A stretch of DNA of 64,000 nt from CAXXOK01 sp963664595 (GTDB taxonomy: Bacteria > Bacillota > Clostridia > Christensenellales > Aristaeellaceae), in the NCBI GenBank assembly GCA_963664595.2, contig CAXXOK010000002.1:372001-436000 (forward strand), read 5' to 3'. Below the pieces are notes generated by a model, which saw nothing but the letters and a program-made list of their open reading frames with translations, had not been told where the DNA came from and searched no databases. Of this stretch, positions 25,414 through 33,838 are shown piece after piece; within the stretch, counting starts at the first letter, position 1, and every line of letters begins with the position of its first letter. Both the position numbers and the translations under genes were made by a program.

Positions 25414-25918
25414 ACACGCCCACCTCCGGCAGCACAGCCTCGTCCAGCACGATATGCTCGGCCGTGATTTCTTTCACCAGCTTTTTCAAGTGCGGCGCCA
25501 TCAGCGGGCCCTGTGGCGTTGTGAACACCAGCACATCGGCGCCGCCGGGCTGCAGCACATCCGTCAGCGTACCGATGGCGTTGCCTTTTGTATCCACGGC
25601 CTTCAGCCCGATGAGGTCGGCAATAAACACCTCGCCCTCATCCAGCGGGCGGGCGTTGACGCGGTCCACATACAGCTGCGTGCCGCGCAGTTTTTCGGCC
25701 GCGTCGCGGTCCTCCACGCCTTCCAGCGTGAGGAACACATCCGCGCCCGAAAGCCGCGCATCCAGCACGCGCACGGGCACGTACGCACCGTTTTGTTTCA
25801 TCCAGGCCGTATCCAGGGAGAGGAAGCGCGAAGCGTCGCCTGTTTCATGGCGCAGCTTCACTTCGCCCTTCAGCCCCTGCGGCTTCACAACTTCACCCAG
25901 CAGCAAGTACTGTTTCAT
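25382..25918 (-). CDS. rimM: 16S rRNA processing protein RimM
   Basis: A 178-residue ribosome maturation factor that binds S19 and helps process the 30S head. The N-terminal RimM domain opens YLLLGEVVKPQGLKGEVKLR, followed by LSLDTAW and the PRC-barrel half with FIADLIGLKAVDTKGNAIGTLTDV. Its ATG overlaps the khpA stop (ATGA), and its end overlaps trmD, as expected for a translationally coupled ribosome-maturation operon. Confidence 0.95.
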   Translation of the reverse strand: MKQYLLLGEVVKPQGLKGEVKLRHETGDASRFLSLDTAWMKQNGAYVPVRVLDARLSGADVFLTLEGVEDRDAAEKLRGTQLYVDRVNARPLDEGEVFIADLIGLKAVDTKGNAIGTLTDVLQPGGADVLVFTTPQGPLMAPHLKKLVKEITAEHIVLDEAVLPEVGVYENRRTDDLS

Positions 25919-26142
25919 TGAATCTCAACAAACACGGGCTTGCCGCCCTTGGCGGTTGCAGCGCGCACCACGGCGCGGATGGCCTTGGCGATGCGGCCCT
26001 GCTTGCCGATCACCTTGCCCATATCCTCGGGCGCAACATGCAATTCCAGAATGATTGCTTCCGGCCCTTCCGTTTCCTCCACGGTAACGGCATCCTTGTT
26101 ATCCACAAGCGACCGGGCGATGAAGGCTACCAATTCTTTCAT
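25915..26142 (-). CDS. khpA: KH-domain RNA-binding protein KhpA
   Basis: The second ATG (26142) is chosen: GAGGG then lies 9 bp upstream, and the protein begins MKELVAFIARSLVDNKDAV as in other family members (75 residues). The single KH domain has the GxxG loop in MGKVIGKQGRIAKAIRAVVRAA. KhpA (YlqC) pairs with KhpB in Bacillota and affects cell size and sRNA binding. It sits between rpsP and rimM in the conserved order. Confidence 0.92.
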   Translation of the reverse strand: MKELVAFIARSLVDNKDAVTVEETEGPEAIILELHVAPEDMGKVIGKQGRIAKAIRAVVRAATAKGGKPVFVEIQ

Positions 26143-26147
26143 ATAGT

Positions 26148-26393
26148 TCATCCCTCAAGGATGCCGCTTTTTTTCAGCAGGGTGCGAACGGTATCGGTGG
26201 GCTGTGCGCCGTTTGCCAGCCACTTTTTGGCGGCTTCACTGTCAATGTTGATGGTGGCGGGGGTGGTCATCGGGTCATAGTAGCCGATCTCGGCGATGTT
26301 GCGGCCATCGCGGGGGCTGGTGATGTCTGCCACCACTACGCGGTAGAAAGGCTTTTTCTTCATACCCATTCTTTTCAAGCGAATTTTAACCAT
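26148..26393 (-). CDS. rpsP: 30S ribosomal protein S16
   Basis: 81 residues, MVKIRLKRMGMKKKPFYRVVVAD and AEIGYYDPMTTPATINID are diagnostic. AGGAGG-type site upstream (GAGGAGGAACAAAC). A gap of 252 bp without recognised features separates it from ffh, so it may have its own promoter or depend on read-through. Confidence 0.97.
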   Translation of the reverse strand: MVKIRLKRMGMKKKPFYRVVVADITSPRDGRNIAEIGYYDPMTTPATINIDSEAAKKWLANGAQPTDTVRTLLKKSGILEG

Positions 26394-26645
26394 TTTGTTT
26401 GTTCCTCCTCGTATGTTGGAAATTTATATCAATGTGGACTATGGAATCGGGAACGAGACCTGGCGGTACGGGTGCTTGCGCAGCCGATGATTGGATCATT
26501 TCAAATCCGAAAGATTGCGAGACCCTCTTTCCGCCCTTCCTCATTCCTTCATTCCAAATTCCTCATTAACTGCGGTACCGGCGTTCCTGCCCTTGCTGGC
26601 GTAAAGATAACGCACCCGCATGCAGGGGATTTAATCAGCGTTTTC

Positions 26646-27962
26646 CTAGCGCATGTTGCGCATCATGCTGCGCATGCCGCCCTTGGTCATCATGCGTTTC
26701 ATCATGGTGCGGGCCTGCTCGAAGCGGTTCATCAGGGCGTTGACATCCTGTACGGTGGTGCCGCTGCCCGCGGCGATGCGCTTGCGGCGGGAGGCGTTGA
26801 GGATGTTGGGGTTGCGGCGCTCCTGCTTGGTCATGGAGCAGATGATGGCCTCCGGCTTTTTGAGCGCGTTTTCATCAATGTCGTCGGCCTTCAGCTTCGC
26901 GCCGCCGGGGAGCATGGACAGCAGGCTTTCGATGCCGCCCATCTTTTTCATCTGGCGCATCTGGTCCAGAAAATCGTCCAGGTCCATATCGCTGGGCTTG
27001 CGCTTGGAAAACTTTTTGGCCATCTCGGGATCGGCGATCTCCTGCGCTTTCTCGATCAGGGTCATCACGTCGCCCATGCCGAGGATGCGCTGCGCCATGC
27101 GGTCCGGGTGGAAGGGCTCGATATCGGCCAGCTTTTCGCCGATGCCGGAAAACTTGATCGGCTTGCCGACTACAGCCTTGATGCTCAGCGCCGCGCCGCC
27201 GCGGGTATCGCCGTCGAGCTTGGTCAAAATCACGCCGTCGATGCCGAGCTTTTCATCAAAGGTTTTGGCTACGTTCACAGCGTCCTGCCCGGTCATGGCA
27301 TCAACCACAAACAGGCATTCCTGCGGCTTCACCTGCCGCTTGATGCGGTCGAGCTCGCCCATCAGGGCGTCGTCGATATGCAGGCGGCCGGCGGTATCGA
27401 TAATCAGCACGTCGCGGCCGTAATCGCGGCAGTACTTCACAGCCTCCAGCGCGGTTTTCACGGGATCCTGCGTGCCCTTTTCAAACACGGGCACGCCCGC
27501 CTGCTCACCCACCACCTGCAGCTGCTTGATGGCGGCGGGGCGGTAGATATCGCACGCGGCGAGGCATGGCTTTTTGCCGGTCCTGGCCAGGTATTTGGCC
27601 AGCTTGGCGGCCATGGTGGTTTTGCCCGCGCCCTGCAGGCCGCACAGCATATAGATGGTCGGCACGCTGGACGACCAGGTGAGCTTGGCCTGCTGCGAGC
27701 CCATCAGCGCGGTCATCTCCTCGGAGACGATCTTGATCACCTGCTGGCCGGGCGTGAGGCTTTCCATCACCTGGCTGCCCACGGCGCGCTCGGCGATCTT
27801 TTTGCAGAAATCCTTTACCACCAGGTAGTTGACGTCCGCTTCCAGCAGAGCGACGCGCACCTCGCGCACGCCGTCCTTCACCATCTGCTCGTTGAGCTTG
27901 CCGCGCGCGGTGAGCTTGGCAAGCGCGCTGTTCAGCTTTTGGGTCAGGCCTTCAAATGCCAT
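26646..27962 (-). CDS. ffh: Signal recognition particle GTPase Ffh
   Basis: A 438-residue SRP54 protein that binds 4.5S/scRNA and delivers nascent membrane proteins to FtsY. N domain 1-90; G domain with G1 GLQGAGKTTMAAKLA (about 107), DTAGRLHIDD (G3), TKLDGDTRGGAAL (G4); the methionine-rich M domain ends KRMMTKGGMRSMMRNMR. The RNA-binding RRKRIAAGSGTTVQDVN motif is intact. ylxM lies 99 bp upstream. Confidence 0.97.
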   Translation of the reverse strand: MAFEGLTQKLNSALAKLTARGKLNEQMVKDGVREVRVALLEADVNYLVVKDFCKKIAERAVGSQVMESLTPGQQVIKIVSEEMTALMGSQQAKLTWSSSVPTIYMLCGLQGAGKTTMAAKLAKYLARTGKKPCLAACDIYRPAAIKQLQVVGEQAGVPVFEKGTQDPVKTALEAVKYCRDYGRDVLIIDTAGRLHIDDALMGELDRIKRQVKPQECLFVVDAMTGQDAVNVAKTFDEKLGIDGVILTKLDGDTRGGAALSIKAVVGKPIKFSGIGEKLADIEPFHPDRMAQRILGMGDVMTLIEKAQEIADPEMAKKFSKRKPSDMDLDDFLDQMRQMKKMGGIESLLSMLPGGAKLKADDIDENALKKPEAIICSMTKQERRNPNILNASRRKRIAAGSGTTVQDVNALMNRFEQARTMMKRMMTKGGMRSMMRNMR

Positions 27963-28061
27963 GCTTGTGTCCTTTCGCCGTTTGGGCTTTATCGCAGTGT
28001 GCGTTATTTCATAGTAAGCTTGATGTTATAAATGAGGGATGCTGTTTATGCTGCGTGTGCG

Positions 28062-28406
28062 CTATTCCTTATCCAGCTCGTCCATCAGGCGCAGCAGGAT
28101 TTTCTGGCAGGCGGCGGGCTGGTTTTGCGAGAGCTTCTCCACCGCTTCTTCCAGGCCTGCCTGCACCGACAGCGTTTGCTTGGCCAGGTGCAGCGCGCCC
28201 TCACATTTGCGCAGCTTGTGCTCGGCTCTTGTGATCAGCTCGTGCACGTTCTGGCGGCTTACGCCCATCTGCCCCGCGATTTCCGACAGGGACTGATCTT
28301 CGCCCGAGTACAGGCGCACCGCCTGCTGCTGCTTATCCGTCAGCAGTCCGCCGTAGCACGCATACAGCGTACCCAGCTCCACCCGCGCGTTGAACGTGTC
28401 CGCCAT
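28062..28406 (-). CDS. ylxM: YlxM-type putative DNA-binding/SRP-associated protein (UPF0122)
   Basis: The ATG at 28406 has GGGAGGATT upstream and gives 114 residues: VELGTLYACYGGLLTDKQQQAVRLY, then a sigma-70 region-4-like helix-turn-helix (SLSEIAGQMGVSRQNVHELITRAEHKL). YlxM/p13 proteins are encoded next to ffh across Bacillota and stimulate the SRP GTPases in streptococci. It is the first gene of the operon, driven by the consensus promoter at 28491-28519. Confidence 0.92.
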   Translation of the reverse strand: MADTFNARVELGTLYACYGGLLTDKQQQAVRLYSGEDQSLSEIAGQMGVSRQNVHELITRAEHKLRKCEGALHLAKQTLSVQAGLEEAVEKLSQNQPAACQKILLRLMDELDKE

Positions 28407-28490
28407 GAAATCCTCCCGCTGCCAAACCCGGTGCATGGGGTTTGCTTTCCCATCGTCCGGTGTCAAGGGATATTCATTGACAGCCGAGTC

Positions 28491-28519
28491 AGTATAGCAT
28501 GCCGGTATGCCCCTGTCAA
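28491..28519 (-). promoter_or_regulatory. Consensus promoter of the ylxM-ffh-rpsP operon
   Basis: On the minus strand TTGACA (28519-28514), a 17-bp spacer and TATACT (28496-28491), 85 bp before the ylxM start. It is divergent from the promoter at 28535-28564. Confidence 0.8.
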
Positions 28520-28534
28520 GCAAGGCCGCGCCGC

Positions 28535-28564
28535 TTGCAGCAGGTTCCCACCCTATGCTATGAT
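28535..28564 (+). promoter_or_regulatory. Promoter of the small membrane protein gene
   Basis: TTGCAG (28535-28540), an 18-bp spacer and TATGAT (28559-28564), 90 bp before the ATG at 28655. Confidence 0.55.
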
Positions 28565-28654
28565 AAAAGCACCAAAGAAATGGACGGCGCGGTTTCCGCC
28601 GCTGTCCGACTCACGATCTCAACGGTTTCTCCGTTAGAAAGCAAGGTGATATCC

Positions 28655-28978
28655 ATGAACCGAAAAGTTTATCGATTGCTGATGATTGCACAGGGTCTCC
28701 TCTGGCTTTACATGGCTGTGCAAAGCGCACTGTCCGGTATCGCTTCCTATCTCATCATCGTCATCCTCATGGCACTCAACGGCGCATGTTACATGCTTCT
28801 CGCATTTCCCGATATCCGCAAGCCTTTATTCAAGTTTTCCACAATTGCCTTTTTGGGGGTAAACACTGTTCTGTCCTTTACCGACCAGCTGGGCTTTATG
28901 GATTATCTGGTCATCGTGTGGAACCTTGTGCTGCTCGTTCTCACCTTCTCCATCCTTCTCACAAAAAAGCAGGGATAA
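28655..28978 (+). CDS. Small integral membrane protein, unknown function
   Basis: AAGGTGAT precedes the ATG at 28655. The product has 107 residues and four hydrophobic segments (LLMIAQGLLWLYMAVQSAL, YLIIVILMALNGACYMLLAF, STIAFLGVNTVLSF, YLVIVWNLVLLVLTFSILL), ending in KKQG. No named family was recognised. A separate promoter and the gap to the next gene suggest a single-gene unit. Confidence 0.65.
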   Translation: MNRKVYRLLMIAQGLLWLYMAVQSALSGIASYLIIVILMALNGACYMLLAFPDIRKPLFKFSTIAFLGVNTVLSFTDQLGFMDYLVIVWNLVLLVLTFSILLTKKQG

Positions 28979-29060
28979 TCCCCTCTGCGCATCATCCCGT
29001 ATCCCCTTCCTGTCACAGGCACAGCCGCCGCATGCCCTGTAAGACGCCGCAATCTGATGG

Positions 29061-29089
29061 TTTACGAATCCCCTCCGCCCTGTTATACT
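29061..29089 (+). promoter_or_regulatory. Promoter of the DUF554 gene
   Basis: TTTACG (29061-29066), a 17-bp spacer and TATACT (29084-29089), 52 bp before the ATG at 29142. Confidence 0.6.
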
Positions 29090-29141
29090 CATTCTATTCG
29101 CGGTCTTTACGTCCGCCAAAAACAGCCGGAGGTGTACCCGC

Positions 29142-29828
29142 ATGTTCGGAACCCTTGTCAACGTGGCGGCGATCGTATTGGGAACCGTGATGGGCGTGCT
29201 TTTAAAGCGCGGGATATCGGAAAAAGCGCAGAAAGTGGTCATGCAGGGCATCGGGCTTTGCGTGCTTGTGATCGGCATTATGGGCGCGATCACTACACAG
29301 CAGCCGCTGCTGCTGGTCATCAGCGTATCGGTGGGCGGCTTTGTGGGCGCGGTGATCGGCATCGAACGCAGGCTGGAGGCGTGGGGCGAGCGCACGCAGG
29401 CGCGCTTCCACAAGGAGGGCAGCGTGCCCTTTGCCGAGGGTCTGGTCACAGCCACCATCACATTCTGCGTGGGCGCGATGGCCATTCTGGGCTCCATCGA
29501 ATCCGGCCTGCACCACAATTATCAACTGCTGTTCATCAAGGCGGCGCTGGACGGCTTTTTTGCCATGATGCTGGCGACCAAGTTCGGCTTCGGCGTGGCG
29601 CTGTCCGCCGTGCCGGTGCTGATTTATCAGGGCGCGATCACACTGGGCGCGGGCTTTTTGGCCCCGCTGCTCACCGACGAAATGATGGTCGAGGTCTCGG
29701 CGGTCGGCGGCGTGCTGATCCTGGGAATCGGCTTTAACCTGCTCAATATCAAAAAAATACACGTGGGCGATATGCTGCCCGCCGTGCTCATCCCCCCGGC
29801 CTATTTTCTGCTGACGAAGCTGTTTTAA
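29142..29828 (+). CDS. DUF554-family membrane protein
   Basis: A 228-residue polytopic protein (about seven spans) with the family pattern GTLVNVAAIVLGTVMGVLLKRG at the start, FAEGLVTATITFCVGAMAILGSIESGL in the middle and LLILGIGFNLLNIKKIHVGDMLPA near the end. DUF554 (YdfK/YqgA) proteins are putative transporters of unknown substrate. GGAGGTG lies 8 bp before the ATG. The GNAT remnant follows 25 bp later. Confidence 0.88.
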   Translation: MFGTLVNVAAIVLGTVMGVLLKRGISEKAQKVVMQGIGLCVLVIGIMGAITTQQPLLLVISVSVGGFVGAVIGIERRLEAWGERTQARFHKEGSVPFAEGLVTATITFCVGAMAILGSIESGLHHNYQLLFIKAALDGFFAMMLATKFGFGVALSAVPVLIYQGAITLGAGFLAPLLTDEMMVEVSAVGGVLILGIGFNLLNIKKIHVGDMLPAVLIPPAYFLLTKLF

Positions 29829-29853
29829 CCGTCTCTGACTGAAGCCGCCCCTC

Positions 29854-30345
29854 ATGCTGTTACGCTGCCGCAGCGCCGTCCCCGCCGATGCCCCCGCCAT
29901 CGCCCGCTTGCTTGTGCTCGCGTGGCAAAAGACGTACCGGGGCATCTTGGCGGATGCTCTGCTGAACGGCCTGCGCGCGGAGGAGCTCACCGGGAGAATC
30001 CAGCATGGAATCAAAACCCGGCCGGATTTCCGTAACCGCGTGCTGGAAACGGACGGGGCCATCGCCGGAGGATCGGTTTGCTGTCCCTGTCCGGACGGTG
30101 ATCTTGCCGACGCTATGGAAATCCAGGGGTTCCACATCCATCCCGACGATCAACGGCAGGGCTTTGGCCGCGCGCTGATGGAATACACAACCGCCCTCCG
30201 TTCCCTCGCCCCCGCGCCCATCGCGCTGTGAGTGCTGAAGGAAAACCATAATGCCCGCGCGTTTTACGAGCATGTGGGCTTTCAGGCCGACGGTGCGGAA
30301 AAAAGCATGGCGTATCTGGTCGTTCGCTACCGGTACACGGCATAG
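29854..30345 (+). pseudogene. GNAT N-acetyltransferase interrupted by one in-frame TGA
   Basis: The frame opens LLRCRSAVPADAPAIARLLVLAW and contains the acetyl-CoA loop IHPDDQRQGFGRALMEYT. It reaches PIAL, then TGA at 30229-30231, and continues in the same frame VLKENHNARAFYEHVGFQADG to a TAG at 30345. GNAT proteins normally have LWVLxxNxxARxFYE here, so the TGA stands exactly where TGG (Trp) is expected: a single G-to-A change. The total length of 163 codons is normal. TGA is an ordinary stop elsewhere in the window (surE, glpK, trmD), so code reassignment is unlikely. Either a recent nonsense mutation, a read-through case or a base error. Confidence 0.8.
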
Positions 30346-30355
30346 GAGGTAAAGG

Positions 30356-30946
30356 ATGCAGCATTTTACCGTGATCCTGTTTGACGGCTTTGAAACGCTG
30401 GATGCGCTAGGCCCAGCGGAAATCATCGGGGAGCTCCCGGAGCGCTTTCAACTGCGCTACTGCTCCCGGTTCGGCGGCCGGGTAACCAGCGCTCAGGGGT
30501 TGCCTGTGGAAACGGAGCCTTTCTCCGCCATACGGAGCGGCGGCGTGCTGCTGATTCCCGGCGGCATCGGCACCCGCGCGCTGGTACAGGACGCGGAGTA
30601 TATCGCCGCCCTCAAAGCCCTCTTCCTGCAGGCTGACTTTGTGCTGGCCGTGTGCACCGGCACGCCGGTGCTGGCCAAAACCGGGCTGCTGGACGGAAAG
30701 CCCGCAACCTCCAACAAGCGGCTGTTTGCATGGGCGCAGTCCGTGGCCCCGCAGGTGCAGTGGCAACCCAGGGCACGCTGGGTGGTCAGCGGCAGGTATT
30801 ACACTTCCTCCGGCGTAACCGCGGGCATGGATATGACGCTGGGCTTCCTTAGGGATACGCTTGGGTATGACACGGCCAGAAACGTGGCCGACGACATCGA
30901 ATACCTGTGGAACGAGGACGCGGCCAACGATCCGTTTGCGCTGTAG
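30356..30946 (+). CDS. DJ-1/PfpI family protein
   Basis: A 196-residue protein of the class I glutamine amidotransferase-like fold: FTVILFDGFETLDALGPAEI opening, IPGGIGTR, and the nucleophile-elbow Cys100 in LAVCTGTPVLAKTGLL. The C-terminal SSGVTAGMDMTLGFL motif places it near the AraC-N-terminal-like/isonitrile hydratase branch. Substrate unknown; relatives include glyoxalase III, chaperones and hydratases. AGGAGGTAAAGG precedes the start, and the TAG of the GNAT remnant lies 10 bp upstream. Confidence 0.85.
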   Translation: MQHFTVILFDGFETLDALGPAEIIGELPERFQLRYCSRFGGRVTSAQGLPVETEPFSAIRSGGVLLIPGGIGTRALVQDAEYIAALKALFLQADFVLAVCTGTPVLAKTGLLDGKPATSNKRLFAWAQSVAPQVQWQPRARWVVSGRYYTSSGVTAGMDMTLGFLRDTLGYDTARNVADDIEYLWNEDAANDPFAL

Positions 30947-31002
30947 AAACCGGTAACCGTTTGCCCCAACCCCCGCATACGCCGCCATGGAAGGCGCGCG
31001 AT

Positions 31003-31030
31003 TTACAGACCGCGCGGGTTTCGCTATAAT
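31003..31030 (+). promoter_or_regulatory. Promoter of miaA
   Basis: TTTACA (31003-31008), a 16-bp spacer and a perfect TATAAT (31025-31030). Its position inside the longest possible frame supports the miaA start at 31071. Confidence 0.7.
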
Positions 31031-31070
31031 AAACAAACCATTGTCAAAGCAGCAAGGAGTGAAAGCCGAC

Positions 31071-32000
31071 ATGCCGGGTATGCAGGAGCCTTTACCACAG
31101 GCGCGCCCGCCGCTGATTGCCGTTGTCGGCACCAACGCGTCGGGTAAAAGCGGGCTTGCCGTGGAGCTGGCCCGGCGCTTTGCCGGGGAAATCGTCTCCG
31201 CCGATTCACGCCAGGTATTCAAGGGGCTGGATCTGGGAAGCGGTAAAATCATCCCGGCGGAAATGCAGGGCGTGCCGCATCATCTGCTGGATATCTGCGA
31301 GGCGGACACCTTTTTTTCCATGGCGGATTTCCAGCGCATGGCCTATGCCGCCATCGACGGCATCACCGCCCGGGGCAGGCTGCCGTTTCTTACAGGCGGC
31401 ACGGGGCTGTATGTGGACGCGGTGGCCGACGGCTATGTGCTGTCCGAGGTCAAGCCCGATCTTTTGTACCGGGAGCATCTGGAAACCTTCACCACGCCGG
31501 AGCTTTTCCGCATGCTCAACGATCTGCAGCCCGGCGCGCTGATCGACGAGCACAACCGCAACCGTGTGATGCGCAGGCTGGAGAAAATCCACGCGGGCGA
31601 TCCGGGCCACAGCAAGCGTGAACCGCGTTACCGGGTGCTGAAGCTGGGCGTCACCTGGCCGCGCGAGGTTCTGTGCCGCCGCATTGACGAGCGGCTGCAG
31701 CGGCGCATGGCGGACGGCATGCTGGATGAGGTCAGGGCGCTGCTCGACCGGGGCGTATCCCCCGTTTTTTTGCGCAAGCTGGGACTGGAATACCGCTACC
31801 TGAGCGCCTATCTGCTGGGGGAAATCCAAACCGAAGCGGAGATGCTCGACGAGCTTTCCCGCGCCATCAAGCGCTTTGCCAAGCGGCAGATGACCTGGTT
31901 CAGGCGGGACAGCCGCATTCTCTGGCTGGACATGCAGGCCGATCCGCTTGCCATGGCCAGCCGAGCGATTGAAGAATTTATACAGGAGAGTACAACATGA
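31071..32000 (+). CDS. miaA: tRNA dimethylallyltransferase MiaA
   Basis: A 309-residue enzyme that adds dimethylallyl to A37 of tRNAs reading U-starting codons. P-loop GTNASGKS (20-27), ADSRQVFKGLDLGSGK (about 43-58), and GGTGLYVDAVADGY are diagnostic; the C-terminal FAKRQMTWFRRD tRNA-binding motif is present. AAGGAG lies 11 bp upstream of the ATG. It overlaps the next gene by 4 bp (ATGA). Confidence 0.96.
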   Translation: MPGMQEPLPQARPPLIAVVGTNASGKSGLAVELARRFAGEIVSADSRQVFKGLDLGSGKIIPAEMQGVPHHLLDICEADTFFSMADFQRMAYAAIDGITARGRLPFLTGGTGLYVDAVADGYVLSEVKPDLLYREHLETFTTPELFRMLNDLQPGALIDEHNRNRVMRRLEKIHAGDPGHSKREPRYRVLKLGVTWPREVLCRRIDERLQRRMADGMLDEVRALLDRGVSPVFLRKLGLEYRYLSAYLLGEIQTEAEMLDELSRAIKRFAKRQMTWFRRDSRILWLDMQADPLAMASRAIEEFIQESTT

Positions 32001-32629
32001 TTCGCAACGTAATTTTTGATATGGGCCATGTGCTGATGTGGTACCTGCCGATGCCGGCCTGCCGTGAACAAACGCAGACCGAGCAGGACGCGCAGACGCT
32101 GTGCGACGCCTATTTCGGCGGGCCGCTGTGGGTGGCGATCGACCATGGCACGCTGGATGGCGAGGCATTTACCTCCGCCGTCAAGGCGCTGCTGCCGCGC
32201 CGGCTGCACCCGGCGGTGGACGCCCTGTACACGGGCATGCCCGAAAACATCCTGTTTCCCGTAGACGGCATGGCCGATGTCGTGGAGGAAGTGCTGGACC
32301 GCGGCTTCCGCGTGTATCTCCTGTCCAACGCCGGACTGTGGATGAGCCGCCGCCGCGATATGATCCCCCACGGGGAACGGTTTGCCGGGATTATGTTTTC
32401 GGCGGACGAGGGTATGGTGAAGCCCGATCCGCGCCTGTATCAGCGGCTGATGGACCGTTACGGCCTGAAACCCGGGGAATGCTTTTTTGTGGAGGACCGG
32501 GAGAACAATCTCCAGGCCGCCCAGGCGCTGGGCTGGCGCGTGCATCCGTTTACCGGCGATACGCAGGCGCTGCGCAAAGAACTGGATACGCTGGATACTC
32601 CTGCGGCTGCCCCGGAAACACAGGCATAA
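31997..32629 (+). CDS. HAD-IA family phosphatase (YihX-like)
   Basis: A 210-residue HAD hydrolase with nucleophile Asp8 in VIFDMGHVL. The second motif-I aspartate is replaced by glycine, as in YihX-type (FDLGNV) members that act on sugar phosphates. Motif II is LLSNAG, motif III is the lysine in GMVKPDPRLY, and motif IV is FVEDRENNL. It is translationally coupled to miaA. A strong terminator follows at 32661. Confidence 0.85.
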   Translation: MIRNVIFDMGHVLMWYLPMPACREQTQTEQDAQTLCDAYFGGPLWVAIDHGTLDGEAFTSAVKALLPRRLHPAVDALYTGMPENILFPVDGMADVVEEVLDRGFRVYLLSNAGLWMSRRRDMIPHGERFAGIMFSADEGMVKPDPRLYQRLMDRYGLKPGECFFVEDRENNLQAAQALGWRVHPFTGDTQALRKELDTLDTPAAAPETQA

Positions 32630-32660
32630 CCAGATAAACGATGAAGAATGGACGATCCTC

Positions 32661-32688
32661 AACCGGCGCACCCGTGCGCCGGTTTTTT
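32661..32688 (+). terminator. Rho-independent terminator after miaA-HAD
   Basis: AACCGGCGCA (32661-32670), loop CCCG, TGCGCCGGTT (32675-32684), with TTTTTT (32683-32688). Confidence 0.85.
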
Positions 32689-32689
32689 G

Positions 32690-32880
32690 CGTAAACGATG
32701 AATATATCCTCTGCACGCTGCCACGCTATCCCTCCGCCAGTTTGGGTTGCGAAACCTTCGATGCAGCGCTGCCGCTGCTTCAGGTTCCGCGGCTCCAGCC
32801 TGAAGAATAGCCAGGGAAACGATGAGTAAGGCACTTGTGCGATGGCACTCTATTCGTTTTTTGCCTTGCTGTTTTGCCAA
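32690..32880. mobile_element. Foldback MITE-like fragments F
   Basis: GTAAACGATGAATATATCC (32692) and GGAAACGATGAGTAAGGCAC (32815) are two left termini of the foldback family. Between them lies the family core hairpin GCGAAACCTTCGATGCAGCG ... GCTTCAGGTTCCGC (32747-32795). A third terminus-like string, CAGATAAACGATGAAGAATG, lies at 32632 just before the terminator. No complete right end is visible. Confidence 0.55.
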
Positions 32881-33060
32881 AATCCAGCCCGCGGCAGCAC
32901 CCTAGACGGGTTTCACAGGCACGGAAAGGTAAAACCTAACAGCGGCGTCAAACGGAGGATTCTGCCAATATAATCCAATTTAATAAATTGAAGAAATTTC
33001 GCAAAAATTAAAGTTTTAATTAGATATTTAATGATATTTTGCTATATACCCTATCATTTT

Positions 33061-33123
33061 GACTATTATTGACCTATATAGACCTTACTTGACTTTGACT
33101 ATTACTGACTATCTTGGTATGCT
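33061..33123 (+). promoter_or_regulatory. hsp20 promoter with TTGAC direct-repeat array
   Basis: TTGACT (33095-33100), a 17-bp spacer and TATGCT (33118-33123) form the likely promoter. Upstream and over the -35 box TTGAC/CTGAC-type words recur (TTGACTATTATTGACC, then TTGACTTTGACTATTACTGAC) in an extremely AT-rich 32960-33120 stretch. No CIRCE element (TTAGCACTC inverted repeat) is present. Confidence 0.6.
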
Positions 33124-33208
33124 ATACATGCGTTGAGGGAAAGCCCCTCACGTAACAAGCATCATCAATCAATACCGGCCACAGGCCGAATACAAGGAGG
33201 TCATTTCT

Positions 33209-33655
33209 ATGTATACCATCGTACCGTATCGCCGCCGCATGAACCGTGAGCTGCCCACTCCGTTCCTGGCAGACCGTTTTTTCCGCTCCTTCTTTGATAT
33301 GGGCGACATGGTTGGCACTGCGGGTTTCCGGGTGGATGTACGCGAGGATGACAACGCATACCAGCTGGAAGCAGAACTGCCGGGCGTGCCCAAGGACAAG
33401 ATCAATCTTTCCATCGAGGATGGTGTGCTGACCATCAGCGCCGATCTCAACGAGGAGAAGAAAGAAGAAGGCAAGGGCTACGTATACTCCGAGCGCCGCT
33501 CCGGACACGTGGAGCGCTCCTTCAATCTGGAGGGCATTAACGCGGACGCCATCGCTGCCGACTACAAACACGGCGTGCTGCTGGTGACCCTGCCCAAACT
33601 CCAGCCCGAGCCCAAGGCCGAGCCCAAGAAAATCGCCATCGCAGGCGAGGAGTAA
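33209..33655 (+). CDS. Hsp20/alpha-crystallin family small heat shock protein
   Basis: 148 residues with AAGGAGG upstream. The alpha-crystallin domain (about 38-130) contains FRVDVREDDNAYQLEAELPGV, KINLSIEDGVLTISADL and the C-terminal DYKHGVLLVTLPK (the A-x-x-x-G-V-L pattern). The tail PKKIAI contains the I-x-I oligomer-docking motif. It is an ATP-independent holdase in the cytosol. Promoter at 33095-33123, terminator at 33694-33722: a single-gene stress unit. Confidence 0.94.
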   Translation: MYTIVPYRRRMNRELPTPFLADRFFRSFFDMGDMVGTAGFRVDVREDDNAYQLEAELPGVPKDKINLSIEDGVLTISADLNEEKKEEGKGYVYSERRSGHVERSFNLEGINADAIAADYKHGVLLVTLPKLQPEPKAEPKKIAIAGEE

Positions 33656-33693
33656 GCGAGAGAACAGCGAGGATACGCCCAAGTGGCATTGGG

Positions 33694-33722
33694 GCCGCAC
33701 CCGAAAAGGGTGCGGCTTTTTT
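33694..33722 (+). terminator. Rho-independent terminator after hsp20
   Basis: GCCGCACCC (33694-33702), loop GAAAA, GGGTGCGGC (33708-33716), TTTTTT (33717-33722). Confidence 0.9.
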
Positions 33723-33838
33723 GTGTTCAAAGCAGCATTGCCGTTTAAAAGCTCGGGTATGGTATGCGGTGCTGCCGCATGGCGCACGCTTGCACGGCTC
33801 CCTCGCTTTGCCCGCAAACCGCACAGCAAATGCCCGCC

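Noticed and set aside
29854..30345. TGA recoded as tryptophan genome-wide
   Set aside because: surE, trmD-operon genes, glpK and others end in TGA at the expected positions, so TGA is a normal stop in this genome.
33209..33655. HrcA/CIRCE control of hsp20
   Set aside because: No TTAGCACTC-N9-GAGTGCTAA element was found between 32630 and 33209.
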